Positions 37,206 to 50,700 of a DNA stretch of 64,000 bases are shown piece by piece; positions within the stretch are counted from its first letter, which is position 1, and the number at the start of each line of letters is the position of its first letter. The stretch is from Henckelia pumila (Eukaryota; Streptophyta; Magnoliopsida; Lamiales; Gesneriaceae). The notes below the pieces were generated by a model. It was not told the DNA's origin, did no database searches, and saw only the letters and a list, made by a program, of their open reading frames with translations. The position numbers and the translations under genes were made by a program. The stretch is from the NCBI RefSeq assembly GCF_033568475.1, contig NC_133122.1, forward strand, positions 16,310,763-16,374,762. Direction: 5' to 3'.

Positions 37206-37365
37206 AATCAAAATGTTGAAGATTGCAATATATATATATATCTATATAATAAAAATCTGGGTTTACGATCCAGTTATGAAAGTAAATTGAAAATACTACA
37301 ATACAACTTTAAAAACCATAATTACAGTTTTTACGGATTGTAAAGAATTACTTTTGAAAATAGAG

Positions 37366-37535
37366 TAACACTCTTGTGAGACGGTCTCATCCGTGAAACG
37401 GGTCAATTCTACCCATATTTATAATAATAATTAATACTTTTGACATAAATTGTAATACTTTTTAATTGATAACCCATATAAAAGATCCGTCTCATAAATA
37501 TGACCCTTGAGACCGTCTCATAGAAGTTTTTGCCT
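37366..37535. mobile_element. MITE with GAGACGGTCTCA ends
   Basis: cttgtgagacggtctca at the left pairs with tgagaccgtctcatagaag at the right. This end sequence is a common plant MITE type. Length is about 170 bp. Confidence 0.75.
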
Positions 37536-37633
37536 TGAAAATAATATTGCTTTGTCTTTTGTTTTTATTTTTGATTTTGTTCTTCTGGAATGATATTATT
37601 AAATGATTGACAATATTTTTCTTGTGATGTGTA

Positions 37634-37634
<1 letters not shown>

Positions 37635-37670
<36 letters not shown>
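37635..37670. repeat. (TA)n microsatellite
   Basis: An uninterrupted TA run abuts the palindromic MITE at 37671. Confidence 0.9.
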
Positions 37671-37673
<3 letters not shown>

Positions 37674-37827
37674 TTGTTATCTTGCCCACCCACCGTGTCC
37701 ACCTAATATGCCCACCATGAGGTGACACTCAACTATTGGACGCACAATTCACCACATCCAATAGTTGAGTGCCACCTCATGGTGGGCACATTAAATGTGC
37801 ATAGTGAGTGGGCAGGATAGCAAAATT
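37671..37827. mobile_element. Near-palindromic MITE
   Basis: The ends pair as ttttg(t/c)tatc(t/c)tgcccac. The pairing continues inward through cccaccatgaggtg and cactcaactattgga, so nearly the whole element can fold into one hairpin with a loop of about 20 bp. It is flanked by TA repeats and related to 11729-11830. Confidence 0.8.
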
Positions 37828-38093
37828 GTATATTATATATATATATATTTATTTTAATCTGAATTTTCTTGTTCCCCTCATGTATGTGTATATGTTTCAC
37901 TCGACAACTTGCTTGTTCTTGAATTATTATCTATACAACCTTTTTAATTCACTCTTCAGGCACTTCGGTTATTTCTTCTACTAATTCATTAATTGTATTT
38001 GATGAAAAATTTGTTCCGGTTCATATGTCAATTTTTTTTTTAAAAAAATTAATCGCTAAAGACAATCCAGCCGAATCGAATTAAATATTTATA

Positions 38094-38300
38094 GTATCTG
38101 AAAATCGAGCTGCCAGAAAATTTATTACCAGAAGTTTTATTCTTCAATTTAATAAAAAAATAAATTTTATCTACTTTAAATAATTTAAATATTTCTAGTA
38201 TCTGAAAACCGAGCTGCCAGAAAATTTATTACCAGAAGTTTATTCTTCAATTTAATAAAAAAATAAAATTTATCTAATTTAAATAATCCAATTGATCAGT
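38094..38300. repeat. 104-bp tandem duplication
   Basis: The block starting tatctgaaaa(t/c)cgagctgcc, followed by agaaaatttattaccagaag, is present twice with a 104-bp period and few differences. It lies about 200-400 bp upstream of the ELM1-like start codon. Confidence 0.85.
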
Positions 38301-38469
38301 TAATGCATATAATTTAAGCTCCCGAATAGAAATCTTTTAAATAAATTTAAATTTGGACAACCCAGGTAAATCCTGGATAATAAAAGGAGGAGCCGCGGTC
38401 AGGGATCGCGGTCCTTCGTTGAATTTATGTTAAACCCCAAGGTTTAAAGCGGCACCTGGAAAACCGAAT

Positions 38470-41400
38470 TTGATTCCTGTTTTTGTTTATTATTATTCGC
38501 CTTCAATCCGCGTATTCATGCGAACAATCAGGAGAGCGATTGTGATCGGAAACGGCTTTGCTGGGGCAGAAAATCAGTGCATCGGATTGGTTCAAGCTCT
38601 GGGTCTCTCCAATAGCTACACTTTATATGTAAGCACGTTCTTTAATTCAGTAATTCTGACTTGAAATGGTGCAACAAAAGTTTATCGATTTAGATTGATG
38701 TAAAATGATGCTCGTATTACCACTGCTAACGCTGGAGACAATTCTCGTGATTATGGAATTTACCTTTTCCGAAGAACAGCTGTAAATATTTGACTATCTT
38801 TTCATTTTTGTGGCAACTATATGAGATTTTCATATGGGAAATAGTTGCGTTATTTTCGTAGTTGATTTAACATTTTCGCTCCTTCTGCACGAATGCAGCG
38901 TGTTACTAGGCCAAGAGGGGGGATAAATGAGAGATTCCACTGGTTGCCAGTGTCGGTGCACAAGCAATTAGAGCACAAGTTTAAGTGTATCAGTGCTTTC
39001 TCACAGTGGAAGAAATTGGTGCCCTTTTCAGGAGAAAGGAAAGGTAGTCTGATTTGCTGCTCTTACTATCTTTCCGTCTGTTTGCATTCTTCATCCTGAT
39101 AAATGTCCTGAAATTTTTTCAAGATGGATATCTCTATCAACTTTTTATCCTGTGGATTTTTATTTGGTTTGGGATCAGATGTCCTGGAAGCAGATGCGAA
39201 GCATATTGCTAAAATGATTCAGGAAACATTTAAAAGGTACATGTTGCCGTCTTTGTTTCTAATTTCTTTTACCTCAGAACGTTTCGTTTGCATTTTTTTA
39301 ATGTCTTATTTTAGTATTGTACTTGTTGACTTTAATTATTGCAAAAGTCCCCAAGATGAGAAATATGACTTTATTGTAATGGATTTAGTTTATCATTTTT
39401 ACCTGATTATTTATGTATTTTTGTACGCGACTTCACATACTCTTGAAAATAATGCTTTTAAAACATTTATTTGATTTGTTTCATTTCCGAGGTAACATTG
39501 TGCTTGAAAATTGATACGATGCACTCCAGGAAGTTTTTTCCAATTTCACCTTTCTCAATTCTCCATATATTTCGATACAACTCTAATTTGGATGCTTGAT
39601 GTAAGCAAATTATTGTTGCATCTAGGCTTTGTCATCATCCAATATGATCATTCCTCTTTTTTACTTCTGAGAAGAAACTTGTTTGATATGATTTTTTACT
39701 TGTTTTGCTAGTCGTACACATTTATGAAATATAAATAAGTTTCTCCGCAACTATCCGGCTTAGCTTATTAATCTTTTAGGGATGGCCCAATCTTGGTGAT
39801 CGCATCTGGTCGCGATACAATTGCGGTTGCAACTTCCATTAAACTCTTAGTTCCTGAAAATGTTTTTCTCATTCAGGTATGATGAGATGGCAGGCATTTG
39901 ATCCTGCTATTTTTTTTATTAAAGTCATAGGTTGACAACTGCTGAAATATGTGCACGCATGCTCCAATAGCTTTACAATTATTTCACGCTTTCCACGAAA
40001 AGATGCACGAGAAAGATATATCCTTGAATCCTCGTCCTGGAAGTTATCCTTTTTTTTTTTGTCTAAATCTTTTGGATGTTTTAGTTGTTTTCTTATGATT
40101 ACAGATACAACATCCAAGGTCTCGTCTTCACCGATTTGATCTCGTGATTACACCTCGGCATGATTATTATCCCTTAACGTCTGAGGCACAGAAGCAAATA
40201 CCTTGGTTTCTAAGAATGTGGGTAACACCTCGTCAACCTCCGGATAAACGAGTGGTATGTTCTTGTTTGATAGATTTAGGAATTGCTTCCCCATTGAAGT
40301 AACAGGCTTTGCTTGGTGTGATGTCCTCTCAGGTCCTCACTGTGGGTGCTCTTCATCGGGTCAATCCTGTAGTGTTGAGAGGGGCAGCTTCAGCTTGGCA
40401 CGATGAGATGGCACAGCTGCCAAAACCCTTGCTTGTTGTATCCGTCGGAGGGCCCACAGGTAAATTCTTTTTTTCAATATGTGTTGAACTTACAGTAGAT
40501 TTATTTTTGTTGGGAAGCTCAAACTTGACTAGTAATCCATAAATACTTCCTGATCTTGATGGTTTGGGGTATTGAGTCTTGCAGTATGGTTTTGAATGCG
40601 TAAATCAATAGAAGTTTGGAATTTATTTTGGGCTTTTATGTAAGTGAACCACTAATGTATAATAATATTAGCAGCAGTGGCAACGGTCATGTGTGGACAT
40701 AAAACATAAAATAAGTACAAGTGTACAACACATAATAAATTTAAAACATACATATAGTAGTTGATAATAGCATAACAATAAATGATACAATACTGATATG
40801 CTTATAAACATAACAGTAAATGATACAATGTAGTTAGATTTATGAAAGATTTTTAAAAGTACATAAAACAGAAAGTTGGCTATGACATTGCCGTGAAAAC
40901 AGAAGGGAAACTTGGAAATAAAAACTGTTTTTTTTAATATAAAAATTGGAAAGAAGAACTGCTCAGTGACCCGCTCTATCATTACCCACGCTCTTTGAAG
41001 AGGAAAAGGGAACAGAGGGATGGTTTTTGTAATTTGAATTTTGGCCATACCAACAAACCAAACAGTTTCTTTCACCTGCTCAATCTTAATAAAATAGAAA
41101 GAGATAGAAAGAGATTAGTACTTAAAACCTGCACAATGTACACTTACGATGAGCCCTGTGCATAACTTAATTTTTCAATAGAAGTTGTTGGAGATATCAG
41201 TTATGAGAAAGGATAAAGTTAAACGTGTGAATCTCAGATACATAATAATTTTTAATTCTCTGTTGTAATTTTACACCACCATGTTGCTTTTGAATCATCA
41301 GTTTGCCTTGTTTCTTTTGTTGGTCCATCATTGCAAAATATCATCATATGTTTTTATTCATATAACAAGATACTTAAATTACCTGTTATATGCTGCATCT

Positions 41401-43584
41401 TATCTTTAATCCACCGAATTGATTTTTTCTTGTTTTAGTTGAGACTGTTAATTGCCGCTTCCTATGCATCTTCCAACTGGGCTTTTAGGAATCACCCCGT
41501 ATTTTGTGTTTTTTTCATTTTCTCTCGTAGTTCGTTGCAGATACGGTGCAGACCTTGCAAAGCAACTAATAGCCTCACTGAAGATCGTCCTTCCAACTTG
41601 TGGAAGCCTCAGAATATCATTTTCTCGCCGGACACCAAAGACCGTTCGTACACTTCTCACAAGTTAATACGATTATGATTCTAATGTTGATGCTTATTTG
41701 TGCTGTGTCACATAGGTATCTAACATGCTTATGACTGAATTTGTGAACCATCCTAAAGTCAACGTTTGGAATGGTGAAGGTAAATGATGATTCTGCCTAC
41801 TCATTTATGTACACCATCAAGTACAAATGATCTTAAAATTCTGCTGATTTTCACATGTGACTGCCAATATACGAACAAAGCTTCTGAAAATGTAGCAGAA
41901 AGAAACATGTGACTCTAAGTAGATTTCCTAAACTGAGAAGATTTTATTTACGGAAGTTGGTTTTACTGGGGCTGATGCCTGATCCGTGGAAATGCTCCTC
42001 TGCTCTCTCATTTTTTCCCTGTCGATTTTGTGTGTGTTGATTATTGTATATTTTCTGCACAAGAGTATACTGTTCAGATAATCTCATGTTTTTATTATCA
42101 AGGCCACTTCATGCACTTTAGCCCAATAAATTTGCCTTCTCGTGATAATGAGGACTACAACATTAACCTCAAAACATTATTTTAGGGAACAAATTAAATA
42201 ACCATGATTGATTTCTTAACTGTACAAATAATAAGAACTCTAAGCATTTAGCCTTGTTACATTCACATTCTACTATTCACATGATTGCATCTTTATGACA
42301 ATGTTCAGATCCAAATCCACACATGGGACATCTAGCTTGGGCTGATGCTTTTGTCATCACAGCTGATTCAGTGAGTATGTTGAGTGAGGCTTGTAGCACC
42401 GGGTAGGCAATATGATATTTATCATGAAAAAGGATAATTTATCATTGTTAACAAATTCAAAGTTTTTACGTCTAGATGGTTGAATCTGCAGGAAGCCTGT
42501 GTATGTCATTGGAGCCGAGAGGTGCACTTGGAAATTTGCAGATTTTCACAAGTCTCTGCAATGTAGGGGAGCTGTTCGACCATTCACTGGTCAAGAAAAT
42601 GTGAGTAATTTCTACATCATTGCCTTATTTGCGATTGATTTCAGGTGTAGAAAATATATATAATTTATTTTCCCCCATTTTTAACTGTTGCATTTAAATG
42701 AAAATATTAGATTTGATCCGGGGGCATGATATTGAGCGTATTTTAAATCTATTTTGATGTAAGAGCTTAATGTGTGAGACTTTGAACTTGAAATTTATTC
42801 GATCTAAATTTTTCCCGACTATTAAAATATATTCGAAATTTGGTTTCAAATACTTTAATCCAAAAAACTCCCCGAACGAAATAGACCGAATAGCTTGTTT
42901 GAAAATTTTTAGTGAGAAAAAAACCTGAATCTTGACTCGGTAGTCCCGTGATTGACTTAAGCGGTATATAGTTTCTTGTTTCTTATCAAAAAGGCTAGAC
43001 TTTTTGCAATTTGCACAAAGTTAACCAAAAAAAGCTAAGTCTGGTAGCAACAACTTGAACAAAGGATTCAAATGATGCCAAACTAGTGGCTTGGCTTAGC
43101 TGGTAAAAGTGGCTTAGCTGGTAAAAGTATCAAACAAACAGTAGAGACATGATGATCTGTAGAGACAACCAAACAAATGCTATATCGATCCGGTTTATGT
43201 CTGTTATGCCTTCGCCCTTTGGTGGACTAAGGTTCTAGGAAACCAATTGTTAACTCTGCACTTTGCTGTATACGACCGTTATGCTTCTGAGGGAATCATA
43301 GACTTATCTGCATGATGTGTAGAACCTTTCTCAAACAAGGAATCCTTTTTTCTGATTCGTGTCCTACATGGGGTTTGCACATGTACTCATTTGTTTTGTT
43401 TTGTTTTTTTTTGTTTTTTTTTCGTGTCCAGATTTCTGAGAAATGGGACTACCCACCACTGCACGATACCGAAAATGCAGCCGATGGAGTGATTAAGGCA
43501 CTCGCCGAACGTGGCTGGCAATTGATGCCTGTTTCGGACCAAGAAACTGAAGAAAGGAATAGAGTAGCAGGTTTGCATATATAG
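38470..43584 (+). CDS. ELM1/DUF1022-family protein (mitochondrial fission ELM1-like)
   Basis: The Mito_fiss_Elm1 family (PF06258) includes Arabidopsis ELM1, which recruits dynamin-related DRP3A to mitochondria; biochemical activity is unknown. Exons: 38470 or 38518-38628, 38899-39043, 39179-39236, 39780-39876, 40105-40254, 40333-40459, 41531-41643, 41716-41779, 42309-42402, 42492-42600, 43432-43584. From ATG 38518 the protein is 406 residues and starts directly at RRAIVIGNGF, as in the shorter DUF1022 paralog; ATG 38470 adds 16 residues. Family motifs include VTRPRGGINE, IQHPRSRLHRFDLVITPRHD, TVGALHRV, SVGGPT, ISFSRRTP, HMGHLAWADAFVITADSVSM and FHKSL. The exon 2/3 junction skips about ten residues found in homologs, so it is the least certain one. 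Confidence 0.88.
40460..41530. other. Large intron 6 of the ELM1-like gene
   Basis: This 1.07-kb intron has no recognisable gene; open frames on the minus strand are AT-rich and hydrophobic by composition only. I see no clear transposon ends. Confidence 0.5.
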
Positions 43585-44096
43585 CAGAGTTACGAGGTAG
43601 GAGCTATAGAGCTAACCATTCCTTAACATGAAATTAAAACAACCATTTGTTTTACGACAATGATGGAGTATCGAATGCAATAATCCAATCAACATAATAA
43701 TAATAATATTATTTTATCGAATCAAGATGTTATTTTTATATACATATTGCTGAAATCCAAATATTATTTTGGACCAAGCGAAGCACCTTCTTACCCATTT
43801 GTTGTGCAAGGAAAATTGTTAACAAATAAACGACTTACTCTAAAACCACAACCCATTCGGAAGAGATGCCATAAACTTGTGTCTCTCAATTTTCCCAACT
43901 TTATTGTTAGGTTGGACGACACATTTGAGAAAAAAACATTCCAAGTTGAATCCTGGAAGTAAAGATCAAATAACAAGTAGTGATCACCACTTTCCATAGG
44001 ATAAAATCACGGATTACTGAATTCAGTTCTTAGAGTTCAAAAACTACCAATATTTTCACAACTCAACTTTAAAAACCTTGTCTTCGCATTTCGAGG

Positions 44097-44146
<50 letters not shown>

Positions 44147-44715
44147 TTCTTTAAAAACACAAATTTTCCACTAAAAAGCTTTTATGACTATGTGTAATTA
44201 AATGGTTAATGAATATTTTGGAAAATGATATATGTATGATGAGGCTTGAGGTTTAAACATTACTTTTGAAATTATAAAATTATTTCTGTTTATTATTTGA
44301 AAAAAACTCTTATATTTAAGATAATATTATAATTCAAATGTAAAATATAACGAAAAGAGAGATGTAGATGTATTGGAGCAATGTCCTAATAATTTTTTCT
44401 ATCCAACCTTCAAATTTCTATGACCCATTTATACAATAAATAAATCACGGGCTTCATATGGGCTTGAGATGAGCCTTTTAATGGGTCATATTCTGGCTGG
44501 CCCGAAAGACGTATTCCAGTTCACCAACCCAAGATATCATGTGATCGAATGGCTTCCCACGTATATATTACATGATAGATACCGCTCCCGCTGCGTCATC
44601 ATCCTCGACCTCAATTTCTCGCCATTTGCCCATATTTTTTCCCACCATTTCTATTTCAGTCCAGCCATTACGTATCCGTTTTTTGAGCTGAAAAAGTTGA
44701 ATTCCAATACGTTCG
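43585..44715. other. Intergenic region upstream of the LETM1-like gene
   Basis: This is the 3' flank of the ELM1-like gene and the promoter/5' UTR of the LETM1-like gene. It has a TA microsatellite at 44099-44145 and no other gene. Confidence 0.6.
44099..44145. repeat. (TA)n microsatellite
   Basis: A pure AT dinucleotide run of about 46 bp. Confidence 0.95.
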
Positions 44716-47700
44716 ATGTCAATCAACGCGCACCACCAGAATCTTGTCTCTTCCAGGTCGTTTCTTAATTTTTTGTTTGCATTTTTTTTTATGATTTATC
44801 TGCAGAAATTTTCAATTGTGGCAAGGCTTTATGCAGTTTGGATTAGAACGTGGTTTCTGTAAGTTGGTTTTCCGTAGTTGATTTCTCACTGTGGAGGTTA
44901 CTTCTGTGTCGATTTTATGAAGATCAAATCTTCTGGTGATGGAAATAATATGTCTAGTGCTAAGAAATCAAAGAGGCAGTGTCGTTGGTTCATATCAAAC
45001 TACTTGCTTTACTAAATACAGGCTTGCCTTACTAGTAATAGAAGTTCCGGATCAGTTTTTTTTTTGTTTTTTTTGTTTTGTTTTTGCAGTTGTGGTTGTG
45101 GCTCAATCTTCTTGTTTGGCATTTGCAGCTGCTCAAATTCATGGTCTTCAGTCAAACCCATTAGAGCTTATTACTTCAATGGAAAAATCTCCAGATTGGA
45201 TCACCTTATAATTAATCGTTGTTACACGAGGAAGAAACATCACAAAAGGATTTTACATGTGGATAGTAGCAAATTCAGTCCTAGCTGCAAATTCCCAGAT
45301 TTTAGAAAACATTCTAGTATCATTCATAAATTAAGAAGGATTGATTGTCTTCTGCCTTTTGCTTCTGCTGATGATGGTGTGACTGTGAATGGAAGTTCCC
45401 AAGCGAGAACCAGCGATAATGTTGAGGAAATGAGATATAAACTGAATCAGTCCTTGCAGGATGAAGACCACAACACTGGCCTTGTTCAGTTATTACATGA
45501 TTCTGCAAGGATATTTGAACTTGCTATCAAAGAACAAAGCTCTTTATCAAAGATATCTTGGTTCTCAGCTACTTGGCTTGGTGTAGACAAAAATGCTTGG
45601 GCTAAGGTTCTGTCTTATCAGGTTTGTGCGAAATGTAATCGGAACTTATTAAGTTGGTTTATGAAGCCTCCTTTTTTTGTATGATAGTTGTGTGGAGCAT
45701 GGAATACCGAATACCACATTTCTACTCTGACTGGTTTTTGAAACTCTTTAGTATGTTCTTCATTGGAAGTTGTACTTTACTGGCATTCATTCACTGAAGT
45801 AGGACACTCTTGATCGAAATGTGGTTCAAAATAAGTTTATTTTATTAATGGCATGGTGAGTTTGTTGAGTTGGTTAAATAAAGTTTACTGGGGGTGCACT
45901 TTGCGTACATTTGCTGTTTGAACTGTTTCATCACTTGCCGTGCTGGCATAACAATATAAAAGGGTATGATAGAGAATTCAAAAAAGATGATCAATTTTCT
46001 GTAAATTGGGCACATATATATTTTATATGATAGAAAACATAACCGTTAGAGTTCTAGGCAACAATAAATCCAGATTCTAAGACATTACTTGTTCCTTTTT
46101 GACAATTTTTGTGCTTTCCTTAACTGGCTTATCTAAAAAGCATTGCTAACTCTAACTGAGACACTTCTTTTAGCCCAGTGAAACTGTAGTCAGGCAGTTA
46201 GGCAGCTAGCTATCTTGGATTCTTGGCATACCATCATTCAATACTATTCCATTTTCTTTAATGAAATGCATAGTTGCTGGGATGCATTTTGGACTGATCT
46301 TAAATCAAATGATTAAATACCTAATGGTAGTTTGTGAACTGCTGTGTCATGAGGAAACCAAGGAATCTTTTACTAGTGTGGGAAAAGGAAAAATAAATGA
46401 GATCATGCTTAATTAGAGTAGCTTATTTCTCTGGGCTGTGGTGCAAATTCACTGATAGTGGTGCCCTCCCCGTCTCGGGTCGTGTGTTCATAAATAATGA
46501 AAACGCAAAAGCACGAATGGAAATTAGATTCTTTCACACTGTTAATTATTTGGGCCCACTCTTTATACCTAACATGCTTGTGAATGGGCCAACTTGAGCC
46601 CAATTCCTTCCAATTAACAATTTGGGCTGTCATAATCAGACAGCCCATCTTAGTGTCGTCAACCCATGGATCATACCTCCAGATCGGCAGCCCCCTTAGT
46701 GCCGCGATACACCGCAGAGGAGAGATGTCAACATCGATCTGGCCGCTTCGTGTATCTTGAGAGACCCAGCCTATCAAATCTCTCCCCCATAGGTCCGGAG
46801 ACTTCAATCTTCCAGAAATATGGTTCTTATACAACTGGAGTTCGGCTTCCCCTGTTCCATCTTTTTCTAGCTCTATACTATCCGCACCGTCGCCCCCGAT
46901 GTCGAAGGTGTTTTGGCGAGTTGCAGCTCGTCTTATAGTATATTTCTGAGGCACTTGCATTTTTGTTGTCAGAACCATGGATTTTGCGACCAAGTTTGGC
47001 TTCTCAGCGATGAGTTGCAATGTGTGGTTCGAGATCTCGTCTGGGGAACTCCTCTCATCAAGGAGAGGATGACTACTACCCTTCACCTCGGACAGCTGCT
47101 TGACTTTCCGCAGCATTTGTTGAACAAATTCCAGGTTCTCGTCAATGGTACATGGTCGAACTTGAGTTTTCTGATCTCTCTCCCATCTCGATCGATCCTG
47201 ATCTATCCAATTCCCTTTCACATCTACCACCCAAGCACCCTCATCCTTTTTGACGTTATTCCTCACAGCATCAGCCAATCCTTGAATTGCAGTAGTTAAA
47301 ACACTAATCCGTCCATCCAAAGATTGTAATCTGGATTGTAATTTGGTTTGGGTAACCCAATGTGTTTCTTCCCGAGAAAGTAACCCCTTCTCGAACATAG
47401 TATCAGAGCATGATGAAGCCATGGAAGTCCCTCAGCTGGCTTGGCAGGTCGGACCAATTGATAGAACCCCAAGAGTTCTATCTTGAAAATACACGGTATA
47501 ATGAAGATGAATCTCAGCAATATCGACAATAACAATAATATTAAATCCAGTAAACTTGCAGAATAAGAAAGGAACAAAGAGCAATGAGACTCCTACTACT
47601 CCACTCAAGAGGGAAGAAGATCCCTCTTGCCCTAGCAATGCTAGACTCACGTAACAACCAACATTCTGCCTCAATACATCTCTCATCCTCCTTTTTATGG

Positions 47701-50700
47701 GTACATGCATAACAAACTACCCTATCTTGTTGGGCTTGTATTGTTGGGCTTCTATTATCAATACATGGCTTATAAGTATTTGTCCCGTAACATTCACCAT
47801 GATGTGCTAACCCATAATCTGCATGAACTTTTATTCAAGTTCACTGGTTCTGCGCCCCTAACGAATGTTATTATCTGCAAGGACATGATTGTTTTGACTT
47901 TGTGAACAGGATCAACAGGAAACAATTGACTAAGGTCTACACAAACAATCAACGTCTTAGCTTTTCTTGAGCTTATACCTCTTCATTTACCTAGTGTTTT
48001 AATTTTGTATCAATAATAGCATTGAAGAGTCCATGTTAACTAACTTTTGATATTCATAGGGTTATGAATCGAAGGAATATGTACGACTTGTTCGTTGTTG
48101 AATCATGGATTTAGGTGATTTAACTGGTTACCATCTAAAACATTCACAATATCAACTCTCAAGAGGTGGTAAATAGCAGTTAAATAATACATTCTTGAGT
48201 TTCCTTTAGCTTTTTTTTTTCTTTTGAGTAGACTCGTTACAATGTAACGAGGCTTGAAATTTACTGTTCCACTGTAAAATTCACATTTCCTTTGGGAGTT
48301 GCACTTTGTATTTGCGTGTGTCATACTTTCTTTGAATGAGTATATATGCCTCCCTTAAGAATCACCCAAGTTTTGAAATTTATCCATTAAAATGCCAGAA
48401 GATGAATTGAGTAGAATTACTCAAGTTTTCATGATAAAATTGTGTATTCTCATTTGCTGCACAACGAATAATTCAATTATTGCTATTGGAGCACTTTTCT
48501 AATAGTTACTATGGGAAACTTGCCAGTCTGTTTCTCGTGATATTTGCACAACGAGGAATTCAACTACTGCTATTGGAGCACTTTTCTAATGGTTACTATG
48601 GAAAATTTACCGGTCTGTTTCTCAAGATCCATTGCCTACGTAGAAATTGAGAAATGAAAGGTTTTCTTGCTCATTAGATTATTTTGAGAGGGTAAATACA
48701 TTTATGTGAAAGTCGAGTAAAATCTTCTTATTCTTTGCTCACTGGTACTATTTTCTGGCTTCATTATGACATACACTGTATATGATTATCTATTGCATTT
48801 GGATTGTTTCTAACATTCTAAAAGTACATATATGACATCAATGTAGTGGGCGCTTATCCTCTGGCAGTTATCCAAAACAAGTGTGAGAAATGGACCTTGC
48901 ATTCATGCTTTGGAATTTTGTGGATGATGTGTTACATATCTGTTTGACACATGTGTCATTATTAAGGAGTTGTAATTGGATCTGAAAGTTTGTCAGGAAT
49001 TCAGTTTGTTATTCTTTTTCTGGTGTTAATTTATGTTTAGGTTGGCTAATGATTTATAGCTTTCTTCAGGCATCTGTGTATTCACTTCTGCGTGCAGCTA
49101 ATGAGATTTCATCTCGAGGAGATGGCAGAGACAGAGATATCAATGTTTTTGTCCAAAGAAGGTACATGCTCATTTTACCATAGAGACCATTGGCATTGCT
49201 TTAACCAGATGATAAAGGCTTCGGGCTATTTATCAGCCTTTATTTACTTGTTTTAGAATCTTTGTCCTGGGCTAACACTGATTGACCCGGTAGCTTATTG
49301 TTATGTTCCCAAGTTATGGATCATGTTAGAGACGGTTTACTGGGAAATCATTGATCTGACGAATGTTTCCTACCTTGAGTGATTTGTGTCCTTTCTACCT
49401 GTGTTTGTGGTTGTGAATTGAGGTTTGTTGAAGAGAATCTCTTAACCTCTTAGACGATTCCAGACTCGTGAAAGAGAACAGTTTGATTTTTAACATTTAC
49501 TTATGAAGAAAATTATAGTTTTTTATTAATCAAAATCCATTCCGTACATATGCAAGTTTTGGGCTGATTTGATAACTTAAATTCCCTAGAGTAAAGACTC
49601 CTTATCCTATAATTTATCTCATGCTTATGCATATGGGATCATGACTGATGCCCTTATTTGAAAAGTAGTAAACCAAAAAATTAAACCAAACAAGCTAGAT
49701 TCCAATCTGATCAAGTAGCTAGGTTCTCTATCCGTTATCCTTAAATTTCCTTGACCTGCCGTTAGTGGGCTGGATCTGTGTATGACGACTCTGACCCCAT
49801 TAGTGATAATAACAATTAATTTAGGACTTCCTGTTTTGGTGATTAGGCAAATAATTTTTGAATAGTCAGTGATGAAAAGAATCTTTTTGTTCATTTGTTG
49901 AAGATATTTCATGTTAATCTTATGGAAACAATCTGATTTGGGGTTACAAAAAGAAAGAAATACTGAATTTATAAAAGAGCTGGCGTATTTGTTATTTCTT
50001 CTATTGAGGTAAAAAAGAAAAAAAAAAAGAGAAAAGAGTTGATTCATTTTGACCATCTTTTCTTGTTTTCAATTTTCTTCTTTTGCTGGGTTACTTTTGG
50101 CTTGTGGAATTGTTGCTTTGGGGGGAATTGTTATTTTGTCCGTCAATGTGCTTTGACAGCCAAGCATATGCTATTTGACCTCACAATTTTTTATGTTTCA
50201 CATGGTACAACGTTCTACGCGTCTCTTATTTGACTATATTTTTCTATTGATAAGCAAACATTTGCGGTGTCTGACATTCCTTGTGGTGTTACATTGCTAA
50301 AGGGCATGGAGGAGATAAGAGGATGGAAAACAAGAAATAATGAAGTTAAGGAATAGTCTTTTATGTGATTTAATAGATAATTCATGTTGCTCATTGAAGC
50401 TGTATTTAAATAGCAGTTAAAACACCAAAGCCGGAGTAGAGTCTTGGATCATATTACCAGATGTGGATGTTGAGTTTGCAAATGATACTTCTTTTTCTTG
50501 AATCTAGAGACACCAGTAGATGTCAAGGAACACGAGATTCCACTTCTTTGACTTCTGTAGAATCTGCTCTTGAGAGGTCACCATTTTAAAAGAGAACAAT
50601 AAGGCAGTTGGATTCCATTTAACTGGTTCTAAAATGCAAAAAATAGGATTACTTGCCCATAAAAACTGTATGATAGAAGTTTTTGAAAAATCAAATGTTG

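Larger units (their letters stand above)
35001..38469. other. Intergenic region between SNX1 and the ELM1-like gene (divergent)
   Basis: The two genes are transcribed away from each other, so both promoters lie here. No other gene is visible. The region is full of foldback elements (35481-35622, 35778-36704, 37366-37535, 37671-37827), short tandem repeats (37080-37205, 38094-38300) and a TA microsatellite (37635-37670). Confidence 0.65.

Noticed and set aside
43087-43130. SINE from the doubled 'tggcttagctggtaaaag' motif in the last ELM1-like intron
   Set aside because: It has an A-box-like motif, but no B box at the right distance and no clear ends; kept only as a short tandem repeat.
44469-44768. 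99-codon ORF upstream of the LETM1-like gene
   Set aside because: It spans the exon 1 donor and is in a different frame from the ATG at 44716 that joins exon 2; most likely 5' UTR.
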